Below, one piece after another: positions 17,649-25,833 of a stretch of DNA of 60,018 bases. Under the pieces are notes generated by a model. It made no database searches, was not told the origin of the DNA, and saw nothing but the letters and a program-made list of their open reading frames with translations. Source of the stretch: an uncultured Bacteroidota bacterium (GTDB lineage Bacteria > Bacteroidota > Bacteroidia > Chitinophagales > Chitinophagaceae); the NCBI GenBank assembly GCA_903877645.1, contig CAIRES010000022.1, forward strand, positions 1 through 60,018, given 5' to 3'. Position numbers and translations under genes: made by a program. Position 1 is the first letter of the stretch; each line of letters starts with the position of its first letter.

Positions 17649-17769
17649 CCCAACCCTAAAGGGAGATGTTTGGTTGAGTTGGATCATTAGAAAACATCTC
17701 GCTTTTTAGCATCTCTCTCTGGCAATGCTACTTTATGAGTTCACGTAATTTCCCCCTTTAGGGTCGGGG
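17649..17769. repeat. Small palindromic element with nested inverted repeats
   Basis: CCAACCCTAAAGGGAGA near 17650-17666 and TCCCCCTTTAGGGTCGGGG at 17751-17769 are imperfect inverted repeats about 85 bp apart. Inside, GAGATGTTT (17663-17671) pairs with AAACATCTC (17692-17700). It contains no reading frame. The layout resembles a miniature mobile or REP-like element; no second copy is in the window. Confidence 0.5.
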
Positions 17770-17808
17770 TGGCACAGTTTTTAAACCTTGTACTGAAAAA
17801 CAACCACT

Positions 17809-18633
17809 ATGAAACGGATAATGAATACGATCGTTTGCCTCAGCCTTGCATCGCTATGCCTTTCTTCCTGCGTATCGAAGCGCAAGTATGTTTCTGCACG
17901 AGCGAGGGCTACTCAGGAATATAATGATAACCAATTGCTTAATGCGCGTATCACAAGGCTTGAAGACAGCATCAGCCAGATGCATGGCCGGCTTGGCGCA
18001 ATGGGCAATGCCAATGAAAATGCCAATGACCAGCTCAACCGTACCAATAACGAGTTGAATATGACTAAGGAACAGGTAATGGCGCAGCGTGCCCGGTTGC
18101 AACAGATGGAAAGCTTTTTGGCCCAACAGCAAAAAGCAGTTCAGGCGCTTAAAGATAAAATTACTGCTGCGCTTACTGGCTTTAACAGCAACGACCTGAC
18201 CATTGAAATGAAAAACGGTAAGGTCTACATCAACCTGCAGGAGGGCCTGCTGTTCCCATCAGGGAGTGCTGTCGTGAATGCAAGAGGTAAGGATGCGCTG
18301 GCTAAAGTAGCAGGTGTATTGAACACCAATACAGACCTTTCCATAGACATAGAGGGTCATACCGATAACAAACCGATACACAGCAAAGAATATCCCGACA
18401 ACTGGTCACCAAGTACGGCTCGCGCCACATCTATAGCGCATGTACTGATAGACGAATATGCAGTACAGCCCGCCAAGCTGGTAGCGAGTGGACGCAGTAA
18501 ATATGATCCGGTAGCTTCTAACGACAGCCCTGAAGGACGTGCCCAAAACCGCCGCACAGAAATAATACTTGAACCAAAGCTCGATGAGCTGATGCAACTG
18601 ATGAACGCGCCTGCAACCACAGCCGGAAAGTAA
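17809..18633 (+). CDS. OmpA-family peptidoglycan-binding lipoprotein (copy 2)
   Basis: A 274-aa paralogue of the preceding OmpA-family lipoprotein. The signal peptide ends at SLCLSSC followed by VSKRKY, the same start of the mature protein as copy 1 (VSKKKY). The coiled-coil region (about 30-125) is shorter. The OmpA domain (about 140-265) repeats the GLLFPSGSAVVNARGKDAL, IEGHTDNKP and QNRRTEIILEP pattern nearly residue for residue. Same predicted job: non-covalent anchoring of the outer membrane to peptidoglycan. Separate terminators show that the two copies can be expressed independently. Confidence 0.9.
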   Translation: MKRIMNTIVCLSLASLCLSSCVSKRKYVSARARATQEYNDNQLLNARITRLEDSISQMHGRLGAMGNANENANDQLNRTNNELNMTKEQVMAQRARLQQMESFLAQQQKAVQALKDKITAALTGFNSNDLTIEMKNGKVYINLQEGLLFPSGSAVVNARGKDALAKVAGVLNTNTDLSIDIEGHTDNKPIHSKEYPDNWSPSTARATSIAHVLIDEYAVQPAKLVASGRSKYDPVASNDSPEGRAQNRRTEIILEPKLDELMQLMNAPATTAGK

Positions 18634-18676
18634 TTTCGGTAATTACTGAGGATTGATGCGCACAGGCAATCATCTT

Positions 18677-18709
18677 AATTTATCCCCGCTATGGGGATAA
18701 ATTATTTTA
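18677..18709 (+). terminator. Hairpin, probable terminator after OmpA copy 2
   Basis: AATTTATCCCC (18677-18687) and GGGGATAAATT (18693-18703) form an 11-bp perfect stem with loop GCTAT, followed by ATTTTAG. The U tract is short, so termination strength is uncertain. Confidence 0.6.
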
Positions 18710-18731
18710 GGGCAGTTGCTATTGTTGGGGC

Positions 18732-19706
18732 ATGAGTTGGGGAATAATGACTAAATTTAATGACTTTAAAAATGCCGCTATGAGATCTAAAATAGACCCG
18801 GTCGTTTACTTTTTTGCTGGTGCTGCTTTGTGTGCGTTGGTCATAATGGGTGTTGCCCTTAAAAAGATAGACGGCCGCAGTACTGCTGTGGAGGTAGCCT
18901 CCGATGGCCGACCCGAATATAGATGGTATGCGCCCGTAGTGCCGTCTAAATTGGACTTTGCAGGGGAGGCAGTTCCGCTGGATCGGCCTGATGTGCATGA
19001 AAAGCTGGATCGGGAATTAATAACCAATGCTTACCTGCATGGTACACAGTTATATACATTGAAACTTGCGGGGCGTTACTTCCCAATTATTGAAGAGCGG
19101 CTGAAAGCCAACGGTGTGCCTGAAGATTTTAAGTATGTATGTGTGGCCGAGAGTTCATTGCAGCAGAACGCGCTGTCGGGTGTAGGCGCTGCCAGCTTCT
19201 GGCAATTTATGAAAGACACCGGGCCGCGATACAACCTGGAGATCAATGACGAGGTGGATGAGCGTTTTTATGCTGTAAAGGCTACCGATGCTGCATGTCA
19301 GTATTTCAAGGACGCCTACTCAAAATTCGGCACATGGACGGCTGCTGCGGCATCATACAATTGCGGGCAGGCTGGATTTAGCAAACAAGCAGATTTTCAG
19401 CAGGAGAAAAATTACTACGATCTCATCTTCCCCGATGAAACGAACCGGTATGTGTATCGCATTCTCGCGCTGAAGTACATTCTTACACACCGCACACAGT
19501 TCGGGCTGATGATAGAAAGCGGCGATGAATACCAGCCGTTGAAGTCGCGCACTGTGGAGGTGACACAGACAATAGACGACCTTACGGTATTTGCCAAAGC
19601 TAATGGCAGTTCCTACAAAATGCTGAAGATATACAACCCATGGCTGCGCGCACATAAGCTGACCGTAAAACCCGGAAAGAAATATGAGATCGCTTTTCCT
19701 TTGTAA
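18732..19706 (+). CDS. Membrane-anchored lytic transglycosylase (SLT/GH23)
   Basis: A 324-aa protein with one N-terminal membrane anchor (about 23-43) and a GH23 SLT domain (about 115-260). The catalytic Glu140 lies in VCVAESSLQQNALS, followed by the GAASFWQFM block; AAASYNCGQAGF and a late tyrosine motif YVYRILALKYI are further SLT signatures. It cleaves glycan strands of peptidoglycan to 1,6-anhydro products. The C-terminal part (about 275-324) resembles a LysM-like wall-binding module (LTVFAKANGSSYKMLKIYNP). It is near other envelope genes and just upstream of the penicillin-acylase gene in the same direction, 33 bp apart. Confidence 0.9.
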   Translation: MSWGIMTKFNDFKNAAMRSKIDPVVYFFAGAALCALVIMGVALKKIDGRSTAVEVASDGRPEYRWYAPVVPSKLDFAGEAVPLDRPDVHEKLDRELITNAYLHGTQLYTLKLAGRYFPIIEERLKANGVPEDFKYVCVAESSLQQNALSGVGAASFWQFMKDTGPRYNLEINDEVDERFYAVKATDAACQYFKDAYSKFGTWTAAAASYNCGQAGFSKQADFQQEKNYYDLIFPDETNRYVYRILALKYILTHRTQFGLMIESGDEYQPLKSRTVEVTQTIDDLTVFAKANGSSYKMLKIYNPWLRAHKLTVKPGKKYEIAFPL

Positions 19707-19739
19707 TTTTATATCTTCATCCTTTAAGCATGTGTGCTG

Positions 19740-22166
19740 ATGCGGAAAATAACAGGGATCATATTTATTTTGATAACCGTTGTGTTGGTCTGGGCATTGA
19801 ATAAGTCCTGGAATATCGGTGCGGGTATACCCGCTCTTGGTAAATTGCTGGATCCTGTGAACGGCTGCTGGGCAAATGCCGATGCGGTAAATGATGGTAT
19901 CAAAACCGATCAACGATGGCCCGGCTTACAACACGAAGCAACTTTGTGGGTAGATAGCATGATGGTGCCGCACATACATGCCACCAATGACCATGATGTG
20001 TTTTTTATAGAAGGCTATATACATGCCCAAAACCGCCTGTGGCAAATGGACATGGAAACACGTGCCGCGGCAGGCCGATTGAGCGAAGTGGCAGGCCCTA
20101 AAGCGATTGACTATGACCGCAAACAACGCCGAAAGGGCATGGGCTATGCCGCAGAGAACTCGCTGCGGGCAATGGAAGCAGAGCCACGCACCAGACTAAT
20201 GATGGACGCCTATACCGAAGGTATTAACCAGTACATAGCTACTCTTTGCTACCGCAATTATCCGCTGGAGTATAAGCTGATGGGCTTTATACCCGAGCCA
20301 TGGACCAATCTGAAAACCGCCCTGCTCATGAAATATATGGCAGACGACCTCACCGGCGGTACAGATGATATGGCGCTCACTTATCTGCGTGATATACTGC
20401 CCGCAGACGAGTTGAAATTACTTTTCCCCGACAAGATAGCAGGTAGCGACCCTGTAATAACAAGGGGTACGCCATTCGAGAAGCCTTCGTTACGAACGCC
20501 TGTTGCGCCGCCGGATAGCGTGGCCTTCCCGCATTACAAACCAACCGACTTTGGCGAACAACGTGTAGATGGCAAGGGCAGCAATAACTGGGCGCTGAGC
20601 GGAAGCCGCACAGCAAGCGGCGCAGCTATACTTTGTAATGACCCGCACCTGGGCCTCAATCTACCCTCATTATGGTATGCCATACAACTGCAAACGCCTG
20701 ATATGAATGTGTATGGCGCATCGCTGCCTGGCGCACCGGGTGTCATCATAGGCTTTAATGATAGCCTCACCTGGGGGCTTACCAATAACTACCGGGATGT
20801 AAAAGACTTTTATGAAATAAAACGGGTGCAGGACAATAGGGGCAAATACTTGTTTGCAGGCAAGCAGCTTGAATTTACGAAGAGGGTCGAGCATATACTC
20901 ATCAAAGGCCAGCCTGAAGTGGTAGATACAGTGTACTACACCCTGCATGGCCCGCTTATATACGACGGCAAGTATAAAAGCACCGATGGCCTGCAAAAAG
21001 ATCTGGCAATGTGCTGGATGGGGCACCGTGGCACAAACGAAGTGTTGGCGATATACCTACTGAACAGGGCTAAGAACTACAATCAATATGTAGATGCCAT
21101 TCTCAACTTTCAATGCCCGGCACAGAACTTTGCTTATGCCGACAGGCAGGGCAACATTGCTATATGGGGGCAAGGACAGTTTGTGAATAAATGGAAAGAC
21201 CAGGGCAAGTATGTAATGAATGGCTTTGACAGCAGCACGCTATGGGGGCAACTGATACCTATGCGCGAGAACCCGCATGTGCTCGATCCGCCGCAAGGCT
21301 ATATAGCATCGGCTAATGAATCTGTAACAGATGATACCTACCCTTACTGGTATAATGGCGGGTTTGTGGAGCTGCGTGCGTGGCGCATCAACCAGCTATT
21401 AGCCGATATGCACAAGGCTACTGTACAGGATATGTTTGCTATGCAGAATGATACTTATTCTATTCTTGCTGAGGGTACATTACCCATCATGCTCAGGTAC
21501 ACGTTCGGTATATCAGATCGCTACCAGCCAGCGTTGAGGGCTTGGGACTATAAATTAACTGCAAGTAGCAATGCTGCTGCCATATACCAGGTATGGTGGT
21601 ATTATTTTGCTGCCGACCTGTGGCGCAATATGGTTGGCGATAAAGTGCCGGACTCCTACACGCCACTGGCTGAAAGGATCATGCAATTAATGCAGGCACA
21701 CATATTGCCGGGTCAGAACAACAGCGACAGTGCTGCCGCCGATAAGTTTTATGGTGCGCTGGCAATAAAAAGCTATAACGAAGCCATAGACAGCATAGGG
21801 CGATTTTTTACTGCAAGTCGTACTGACCTGGAGTGGTATGCGATCAAAAATACCAAAGTACAGCACCTTGCGAAGCTTGCACCTTTCGGATTCGATCATT
21901 TGAAGATAGGCGGGTGGGGCAATACGATCAATGCCGCCAAGGGCGATCATGGCCCATCGTGGCGCATGGTGGTGCAAATGGGTAAGAATGAGATCGAAGC
22001 TTATGGCGTATATCCCGGCGGCCAATCCGGCAACCCCGGGAGTGTTCATTATGACGATATGTTGCAGAATTGGGTAGATGGCAAATACTATCGCCTGCAG
22101 TTTCTACCCAATACCGATAAGCAAGATAGTAAGATGATCAGGTACACTCTAAATATAAAGCCATAA
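19740..22166 (+). CDS. Penicillin acylase family protein (peptidase S45)
   Basis: An Ntn-hydrolase of the penicillin amidase / acyl-homoserine lactone acylase family, 808 aa from ATG 19740. A GTG at 19734 is a less likely start. A hydrophobic N-terminal segment (about 4-22) exports or anchors it. The alpha-chain motif DVFFIEGYIHAQNRLWQMD is followed by the spacer and the autocleavage site GKG/SNNWALSG, with Ser281 as the new N-terminal nucleophile. The beta chain shows NDPHLGLNLPSLWY and PGAPGVIIGFND. Family members hydrolyse amides such as penicillins or acyl-homoserine lactones; the real substrate cannot be read from sequence. A small membrane protein gene begins 1 bp after the stop. Confidence 0.92.
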   Translation: MRKITGIIFILITVVLVWALNKSWNIGAGIPALGKLLDPVNGCWANADAVNDGIKTDQRWPGLQHEATLWVDSMMVPHIHATNDHDVFFIEGYIHAQNRLWQMDMETRAAAGRLSEVAGPKAIDYDRKQRRKGMGYAAENSLRAMEAEPRTRLMMDAYTEGINQYIATLCYRNYPLEYKLMGFIPEPWTNLKTALLMKYMADDLTGGTDDMALTYLRDILPADELKLLFPDKIAGSDPVITRGTPFEKPSLRTPVAPPDSVAFPHYKPTDFGEQRVDGKGSNNWALSGSRTASGAAILCNDPHLGLNLPSLWYAIQLQTPDMNVYGASLPGAPGVIIGFNDSLTWGLTNNYRDVKDFYEIKRVQDNRGKYLFAGKQLEFTKRVEHILIKGQPEVVDTVYYTLHGPLIYDGKYKSTDGLQKDLAMCWMGHRGTNEVLAIYLLNRAKNYNQYVDAILNFQCPAQNFAYADRQGNIAIWGQGQFVNKWKDQGKYVMNGFDSSTLWGQLIPMRENPHVLDPPQGYIASANESVTDDTYPYWYNGGFVELRAWRINQLLADMHKATVQDMFAMQNDTYSILAEGTLPIMLRYTFGISDRYQPALRAWDYKLTASSNAAAIYQVWWYYFAADLWRNMVGDKVPDSYTPLAERIMQLMQAHILPGQNNSDSAAADKFYGALAIKSYNEAIDSIGRFFTASRTDLEWYAIKNTKVQHLAKLAPFGFDHLKIGGWGNTINAAKGDHGPSWRMVVQMGKNEIEAYGVYPGGQSGNPGSVHYDDMLQNWVDGKYYRLQFLPNTDKQDSKMIRYTLNIKP

Positions 22167-22167
22167 T

Positions 22168-22527
22168 ATGAAGTTCATCGCAGGAGTGATATTGATAGCT
22201 GCGTTCTCTGCCATTGCGGAATACTTTCTGCCGTGGTGGAGTGCGGCCGTTGTGGCCTTCCTGATATCCTTGCTGATGGGTTTAAGGCCCGGCAGATCAT
22301 TTGCCATGGGTTTTCTGGGCATAGCCCTTCTTTGGTTGGTGTTTGCGTTATGGCATGATACCGCAAACCAGCATATTCTTTCTACCCGTATGGGCGGGCT
22401 GTTTCATTTACCCGCTTATGGTTTTATGGCTGTTACTATATTGGTTGGGGCACTTATTGGTGGCCTATCTGCTTTATCAGCCTCATTTTTTCGGGTAATG
22501 TCTCAGTTTAAAAAAAATATTTTTTAG
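22168..22527 (+). CDS. Small membrane protein cotranscribed with the penicillin acylase gene
   Basis: A 119-aa integral membrane protein with three or four hydrophobic segments (about 3-20, 22-42, 45-63 and 82-110) and few charged residues. It starts 1 bp after the stop of the upstream acylase gene, so the two are almost certainly one operon and may be translationally coupled. I recognise no family or motif. A hairpin (GGTACA at 22528 with TGTACC at 22549) lies right after the stop but lacks a U tract. Confidence 0.75.
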   Translation: MKFIAGVILIAAFSAIAEYFLPWWSAAVVAFLISLLMGLRPGRSFAMGFLGIALLWLVFALWHDTANQHILSTRMGGLFHLPAYGFMAVTILVGALIGGLSALSASFFRVMSQFKKNIF

Positions 22528-22626
22528 GTACAGTTATGATTTAACATTGTACCCTGTGCAGAAAATAGAGGATGCCGGATAGCTCCCTTTCTTATTATCT
22601 TAGCAGTTCACTTCAAAACTTATTTT

Positions 22627-22863
22627 ATGGAAACCACAAAGAAAATACTCAATATATCTATTGCAATAAGTATAGTATTACTTTCACTCAGCGTTTTTAT
22701 TTATTCAGTTAAGGATAATAAGGCTATTGCAACCCCACAGATGACATCGGACGGGTTTGTTGTTGCAGGAATAGCGGTGGGCGAGCGCACAGTCGTAATT
22801 GGTTACAATCCGCAAACAAGACAAACTACGCAATTAGGGGAATTTAGATGGGATAGGCGCTAA
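22627..22863 (+). CDS. Small single-pass membrane protein
   Basis: A 78-aa protein with a short basic N-terminus, one hydrophobic segment (about 9-27) and a soluble C-terminal part (about 30-78) with strand-like segments GFVVAGIAVGERTVVIGYN. It looks like an inner-membrane anchored periplasmic or cytosolic mini-domain. No family recognised; it is separate from the acylase operon by 99 bp. Confidence 0.6.
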   Translation: METTKKILNISIAISIVLLSLSVFIYSVKDNKAIATPQMTSDGFVVAGIAVGERTVVIGYNPQTRQTTQLGEFRWDRR

Positions 22864-22922
22864 AATTCACGGTGAGACACTCTTTTTTCGTAATAATACC
22901 GTAGGTCAATAATTTGTACTAT

Positions 22923-23020
22923 CTTTGTTCCGGTGCCAAACCTCGGGGCTGCAAAGAGTAAGTAATTACTGGTCTTGCAGCAACCAACAAAGCCTCCGCG
23001 TAAGCAGAGGCTTTTGTCTT
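22923..23020 (+). ncRNA. Candidate structured non-coding RNA ending in a terminator
   Basis: This gene-free stretch folds well on the plus strand. CTTTGTT (22923-22929) pairs with AACAAAG (22986-22992) as an outer 7-bp stem. Inside, CTGCAA with a bulge and GA pairs with TCTTGCAG, and AGTAA pairs with TTACT around loop GTAA (22949-22981). A terminator follows: AAAGCCTC (22989-22996) with GAGGCTTT (23007-23014) and T residues. The outer stem and the terminator share 22989-22992, so they exclude each other, as in riboswitches. No gene follows on this strand. It matches no RNA family I know. TATCTTTG at 22920-22927 may instead be a promoter box. The hairpin also suits termination of the emrB transcript on the minus strand. 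Confidence 0.45.
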
Positions 23021-23041
23021 TTATAATCCAGTCATTGTTAT

Positions 23042-24628
23042 TTAGTGCATTGCTTCCGCAAGGTCTATTTTCTTGGCTTTCTTATTGGTCTTCACCATCA
23101 GCATAAAGGGTATGCAGATGAGGAACATAAGGCCTAGGTAGAGGAACACATCCATGTACGATAATACCTGTGCCTGCTTCGTTACCATGTAATCCAGCGT
23201 TTGGTGGGCGCTGCCCAATGCAATATCCGGGGTCATGCCCTTAGCCATGTAGCTATGCTGTATACCAAGTACGCGCTGCTGCACATATGGGTTGTCAGCG
23301 GATAGCTTGCTGACCAGGTCATTCCTGTGTACCATGTTCTGGCGGGCCATGAAGGTGGTGATCAGCGCTATGCCAAAAGAGCCACCCAACTGCCGCATCA
23401 TACCTGTGAACGAGGCTCCCTGTCCTATCTGCTGTCCTTTAAGCGATGATAAAGAAAGTGCCGTAATAGGAATGAATAGCATACCCATGCCCATACCACG
23501 CAGTATCAGCATCCAGAAGAAGGCATCTTTGCCGGTATCAGGGGTAAGTATCTTATACCCCCAAAAACTATACAGGAAGAAGATAAGCATACCCAGGGCT
23601 ACCAATAGCTGCTGCTTCACACCCCGCTGCAGCATCTGCCCTATAATGGGCATCATAAAGGCTGTAGTGAGTGCGGCAGGAACCATCAAAGCGCCCGATT
23701 GCTGTGCCGTCCATCCGAGAGTGCTTTGCGTGTATAACGGTATGATGAATGTAGACCCATACAGCCCGAACCCGAGAATGAACGAGAGTATGGTTCCGAC
23801 TCGCAGGTTACCGTTTTTGAGCACCCGCAACTCCACAATTGGGTTCTTCGCAGTTAGTTCCCGCCATAAGAAGAAAAAGAAACTGAAGAAGAATGTCACA
23901 GCAAGGGAAGTGATCAGCGTACTGTGAAACCAGTCATCTTCCTGCCCGCGTTCCAGTACATACTGCAGCGAGCCTACCGATATAGCCAGCAGCGCTATGC
24001 CAAGCCAGTCCACATCTTTAGCGGCCTTTTTCTCTGCATACTTAGGGCTGCGCACAAACTGTAGCGTGAGCAGGGTAGCAATAACGCCGATAGGAATGTT
24101 GATGTAGAATATATAGGGCCATGAGAAATGTTCTACTATATAACCACCTAATGGCGGCCCGAGGGTAGGGCCTATGATCACACCCAATCCGTAGATAGCC
24201 TGTGCCATACTTCTTTTCTCAGGTGGGTAGCTTTCTGTAATGATCGTTTGTGAGGTCACCAACAGCGCACCGCCGCCCAGGCCTTGTAAGAAACGATAGA
24301 ACACCAGCTCCCATATACCATGTGCATTACCGCAAAGGAACGAACAAACGGTAAAGATGATAATAGATGCGGCAAAATAATTGCGCCTGCCGAACTGGGC
24401 TGACAGCCAGCTCGTCATAGGCACAACGATTACGTTGCCTATCGCATAGGCTGTAATGACCCAGCCTATTTCATTCAGTGTGGCGCCAAGGTTGCCCTTC
24501 ATGTCATTGAGGGCCACATTGACGATGGTTGTATCTACGATCTCCAGCAGGGCGCAAAATATTGCTGTGATCGTGATGATCACCCGCCGCGGGCCGTATT
24601 CTACCAGTGATTCATGCGTTTGTAACAT
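23042..24628 (-). CDS. emrB: MFS drug exporter, DHA2 family (EmrB/QacA type)
   Basis: A 528-aa major facilitator with 14 predicted membrane segments, the DHA2 layout. TM1 has EIVDTTIVNVALNDM, the DHA2 signature; motif C-like GLGVIIGPTLGPPLGGYI is in TM5, typical of antiporters. It is the inner membrane proton-driven pump of a tripartite efflux complex with the EmrA-like adaptor and TolC-like channel encoded just upstream. It is the last gene of the tetR-tolC-emrA-emrB operon; only 21 bp separate it from emrA. Substrates are probably hydrophobic toxic compounds; the specificity is not readable from sequence. Confidence 0.93.
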   Translation of the reverse strand: MLQTHESLVEYGPRRVIITITAIFCALLEIVDTTIVNVALNDMKGNLGATLNEIGWVITAYAIGNVIVVPMTSWLSAQFGRRNYFAASIIIFTVCSFLCGNAHGIWELVFYRFLQGLGGGALLVTSQTIITESYPPEKRSMAQAIYGLGVIIGPTLGPPLGGYIVEHFSWPYIFYINIPIGVIATLLTLQFVRSPKYAEKKAAKDVDWLGIALLAISVGSLQYVLERGQEDDWFHSTLITSLAVTFFFSFFFFLWRELTAKNPIVELRVLKNGNLRVGTILSFILGFGLYGSTFIIPLYTQSTLGWTAQQSGALMVPAALTTAFMMPIIGQMLQRGVKQQLLVALGMLIFFLYSFWGYKILTPDTGKDAFFWMLILRGMGMGMLFIPITALSLSSLKGQQIGQGASFTGMMRQLGGSFGIALITTFMARQNMVHRNDLVSKLSADNPYVQQRVLGIQHSYMAKGMTPDIALGSAHQTLDYMVTKQAQVLSYMDVFLYLGLMFLICIPFMLMVKTNKKAKKIDLAEAMH

Positions 24629-24649
24629 ATAATTAGCTTAGTAGTGGGG

Positions 24650-25786
24650 TTAGTCAATATGCACATCTACGTCCACATTCATGCCGGGACGAAGTTGTTT
24701 TACTAATGGGTCATTGCCGGTAAATTCTATTTTTACGGGCAGGCGCTGTACCACTTTTACGAAGTTGCCCGAAGCATTGTCCGGTGGTAGCAGTGCAAAA
24801 CGTGCGCCTGTAGCAGGGGAGAAGGATGTAAGTGTAGCTTCAAAATCATGCCCTGAATAAGCATCCACATGTACAGTTACCTTCTGGTTGATGCGCATTT
24901 TCGAAAGCTGTGTTTCCTTGAAGTTAGCAACAACCCATGGGTTAGTGTCCAATACTACACTGAATAATGACTGGCCTGCTGTCAGGTATTGGCCTACCTG
25001 TACATTTACTTTAGAGATCAGGCCATCTTCCGGCGCCACGATCACTGTATATGACAGGTTCAGTTTTGCATTATCCAGGTCGGCCTGGCGCTGTTGTATG
25101 GTAGCGCTGGCTACGCTGATCTGCTGTCCTGTAGCATTGCTCTGTGACTTTGCTGCCGCGGTCTGGCGGGTAGCAGCGTGCTTCTGGTCCATCAGCACCT
25201 GCAACTGCCGCTCTGCGGTAAGCTTAGAAGCTTCTGCCTGTTCAAATTGTTGCTGTGTGATCGTATGGTCCTTGATCAGGTTGGCATAGCGGTCATAGTC
25301 CTGTGTAGCACGGTTCAGTGTCACCTTGGCGGCTTCTATCTGCGCATCTGCGGTAGATACATTCGCTTCGTAAGTGGCAATATTGCTCTTTGATGCGCTG
25401 GTGTTGGCTTGTGCCACACCCAGGCTGCTCTGTGCCGCAGTGAGTTGTGCCTGCGCCTGTGCTACTTGTATCTGCTCGTTGCGGTTGTCCAGGATCACCA
25501 GGGTGTCACCTTTCTTTACCTTTTGGTTGTCTTTTACCCTTACTTCCGTCACATAGCCAGATGTACGTGGTATCACCGGGCTGATGTTAGCATCTATCTG
25601 CGCATCATCAGTTTCCTCGTGGTGCAATGCATGTATATACTTGGTAAAGCCAAATGTGCCGCCTACCAATACCAGCACCACCAGTGCTATCTGGAAGCCT
25701 TTGCTTTTCTTTTTCGGGGCTTCAGTCTCTGCTGTTGCCATAGCCGGTGTATGCTGTGTTTTTGCTGTTTCGTTTACTTGTGCCAT
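24650..25786 (-). CDS. emrA: HlyD-family membrane fusion protein (EmrA type)
   Basis: A 378-aa periplasmic adaptor with one N-terminal membrane anchor (about 30-50). A lipoyl/biotinyl-like half motif (ISPVIPRTSGYVTEVRVKDNQKVKKGDTLVILDN, seen in parts at about 68-100) is followed by a long alpha-helical hairpin rich in Ala and Gln (about 105-235). The second lipoyl half APEDGLISKVNVQVGQYL follows, then a beta-barrel domain ending near the C-terminus in RPGMNVDVDVHID. It bridges the EmrB-like pump and the TolC-like outer membrane channel. It sits between their genes in one operon. Confidence 0.93.
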   Translation of the reverse strand: MAQVNETAKTQHTPAMATAETEAPKKKSKGFQIALVVLVLVGGTFGFTKYIHALHHEETDDAQIDANISPVIPRTSGYVTEVRVKDNQKVKKGDTLVILDNRNEQIQVAQAQAQLTAAQSSLGVAQANTSASKSNIATYEANVSTADAQIEAAKVTLNRATQDYDRYANLIKDHTITQQQFEQAEASKLTAERQLQVLMDQKHAATRQTAAAKSQSNATGQQISVASATIQQRQADLDNAKLNLSYTVIVAPEDGLISKVNVQVGQYLTAGQSLFSVVLDTNPWVVANFKETQLSKMRINQKVTVHVDAYSGHDFEATLTSFSPATGARFALLPPDNASGNFVKVVQRLPVKIEFTGNDPLVKQLRPGMNVDVDVHID

Positions 25787-25833
25787 AATTATTTATGATT
25801 GAAATGTGTTGAATAAATTGTTTCGGGTTAGTG

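Noticed and set aside
22528-22554. GGTACA/TGTACC hairpin after the small membrane protein as terminator
   Set aside because: The stem is short with an internal loop and has no T run on the 3' side.
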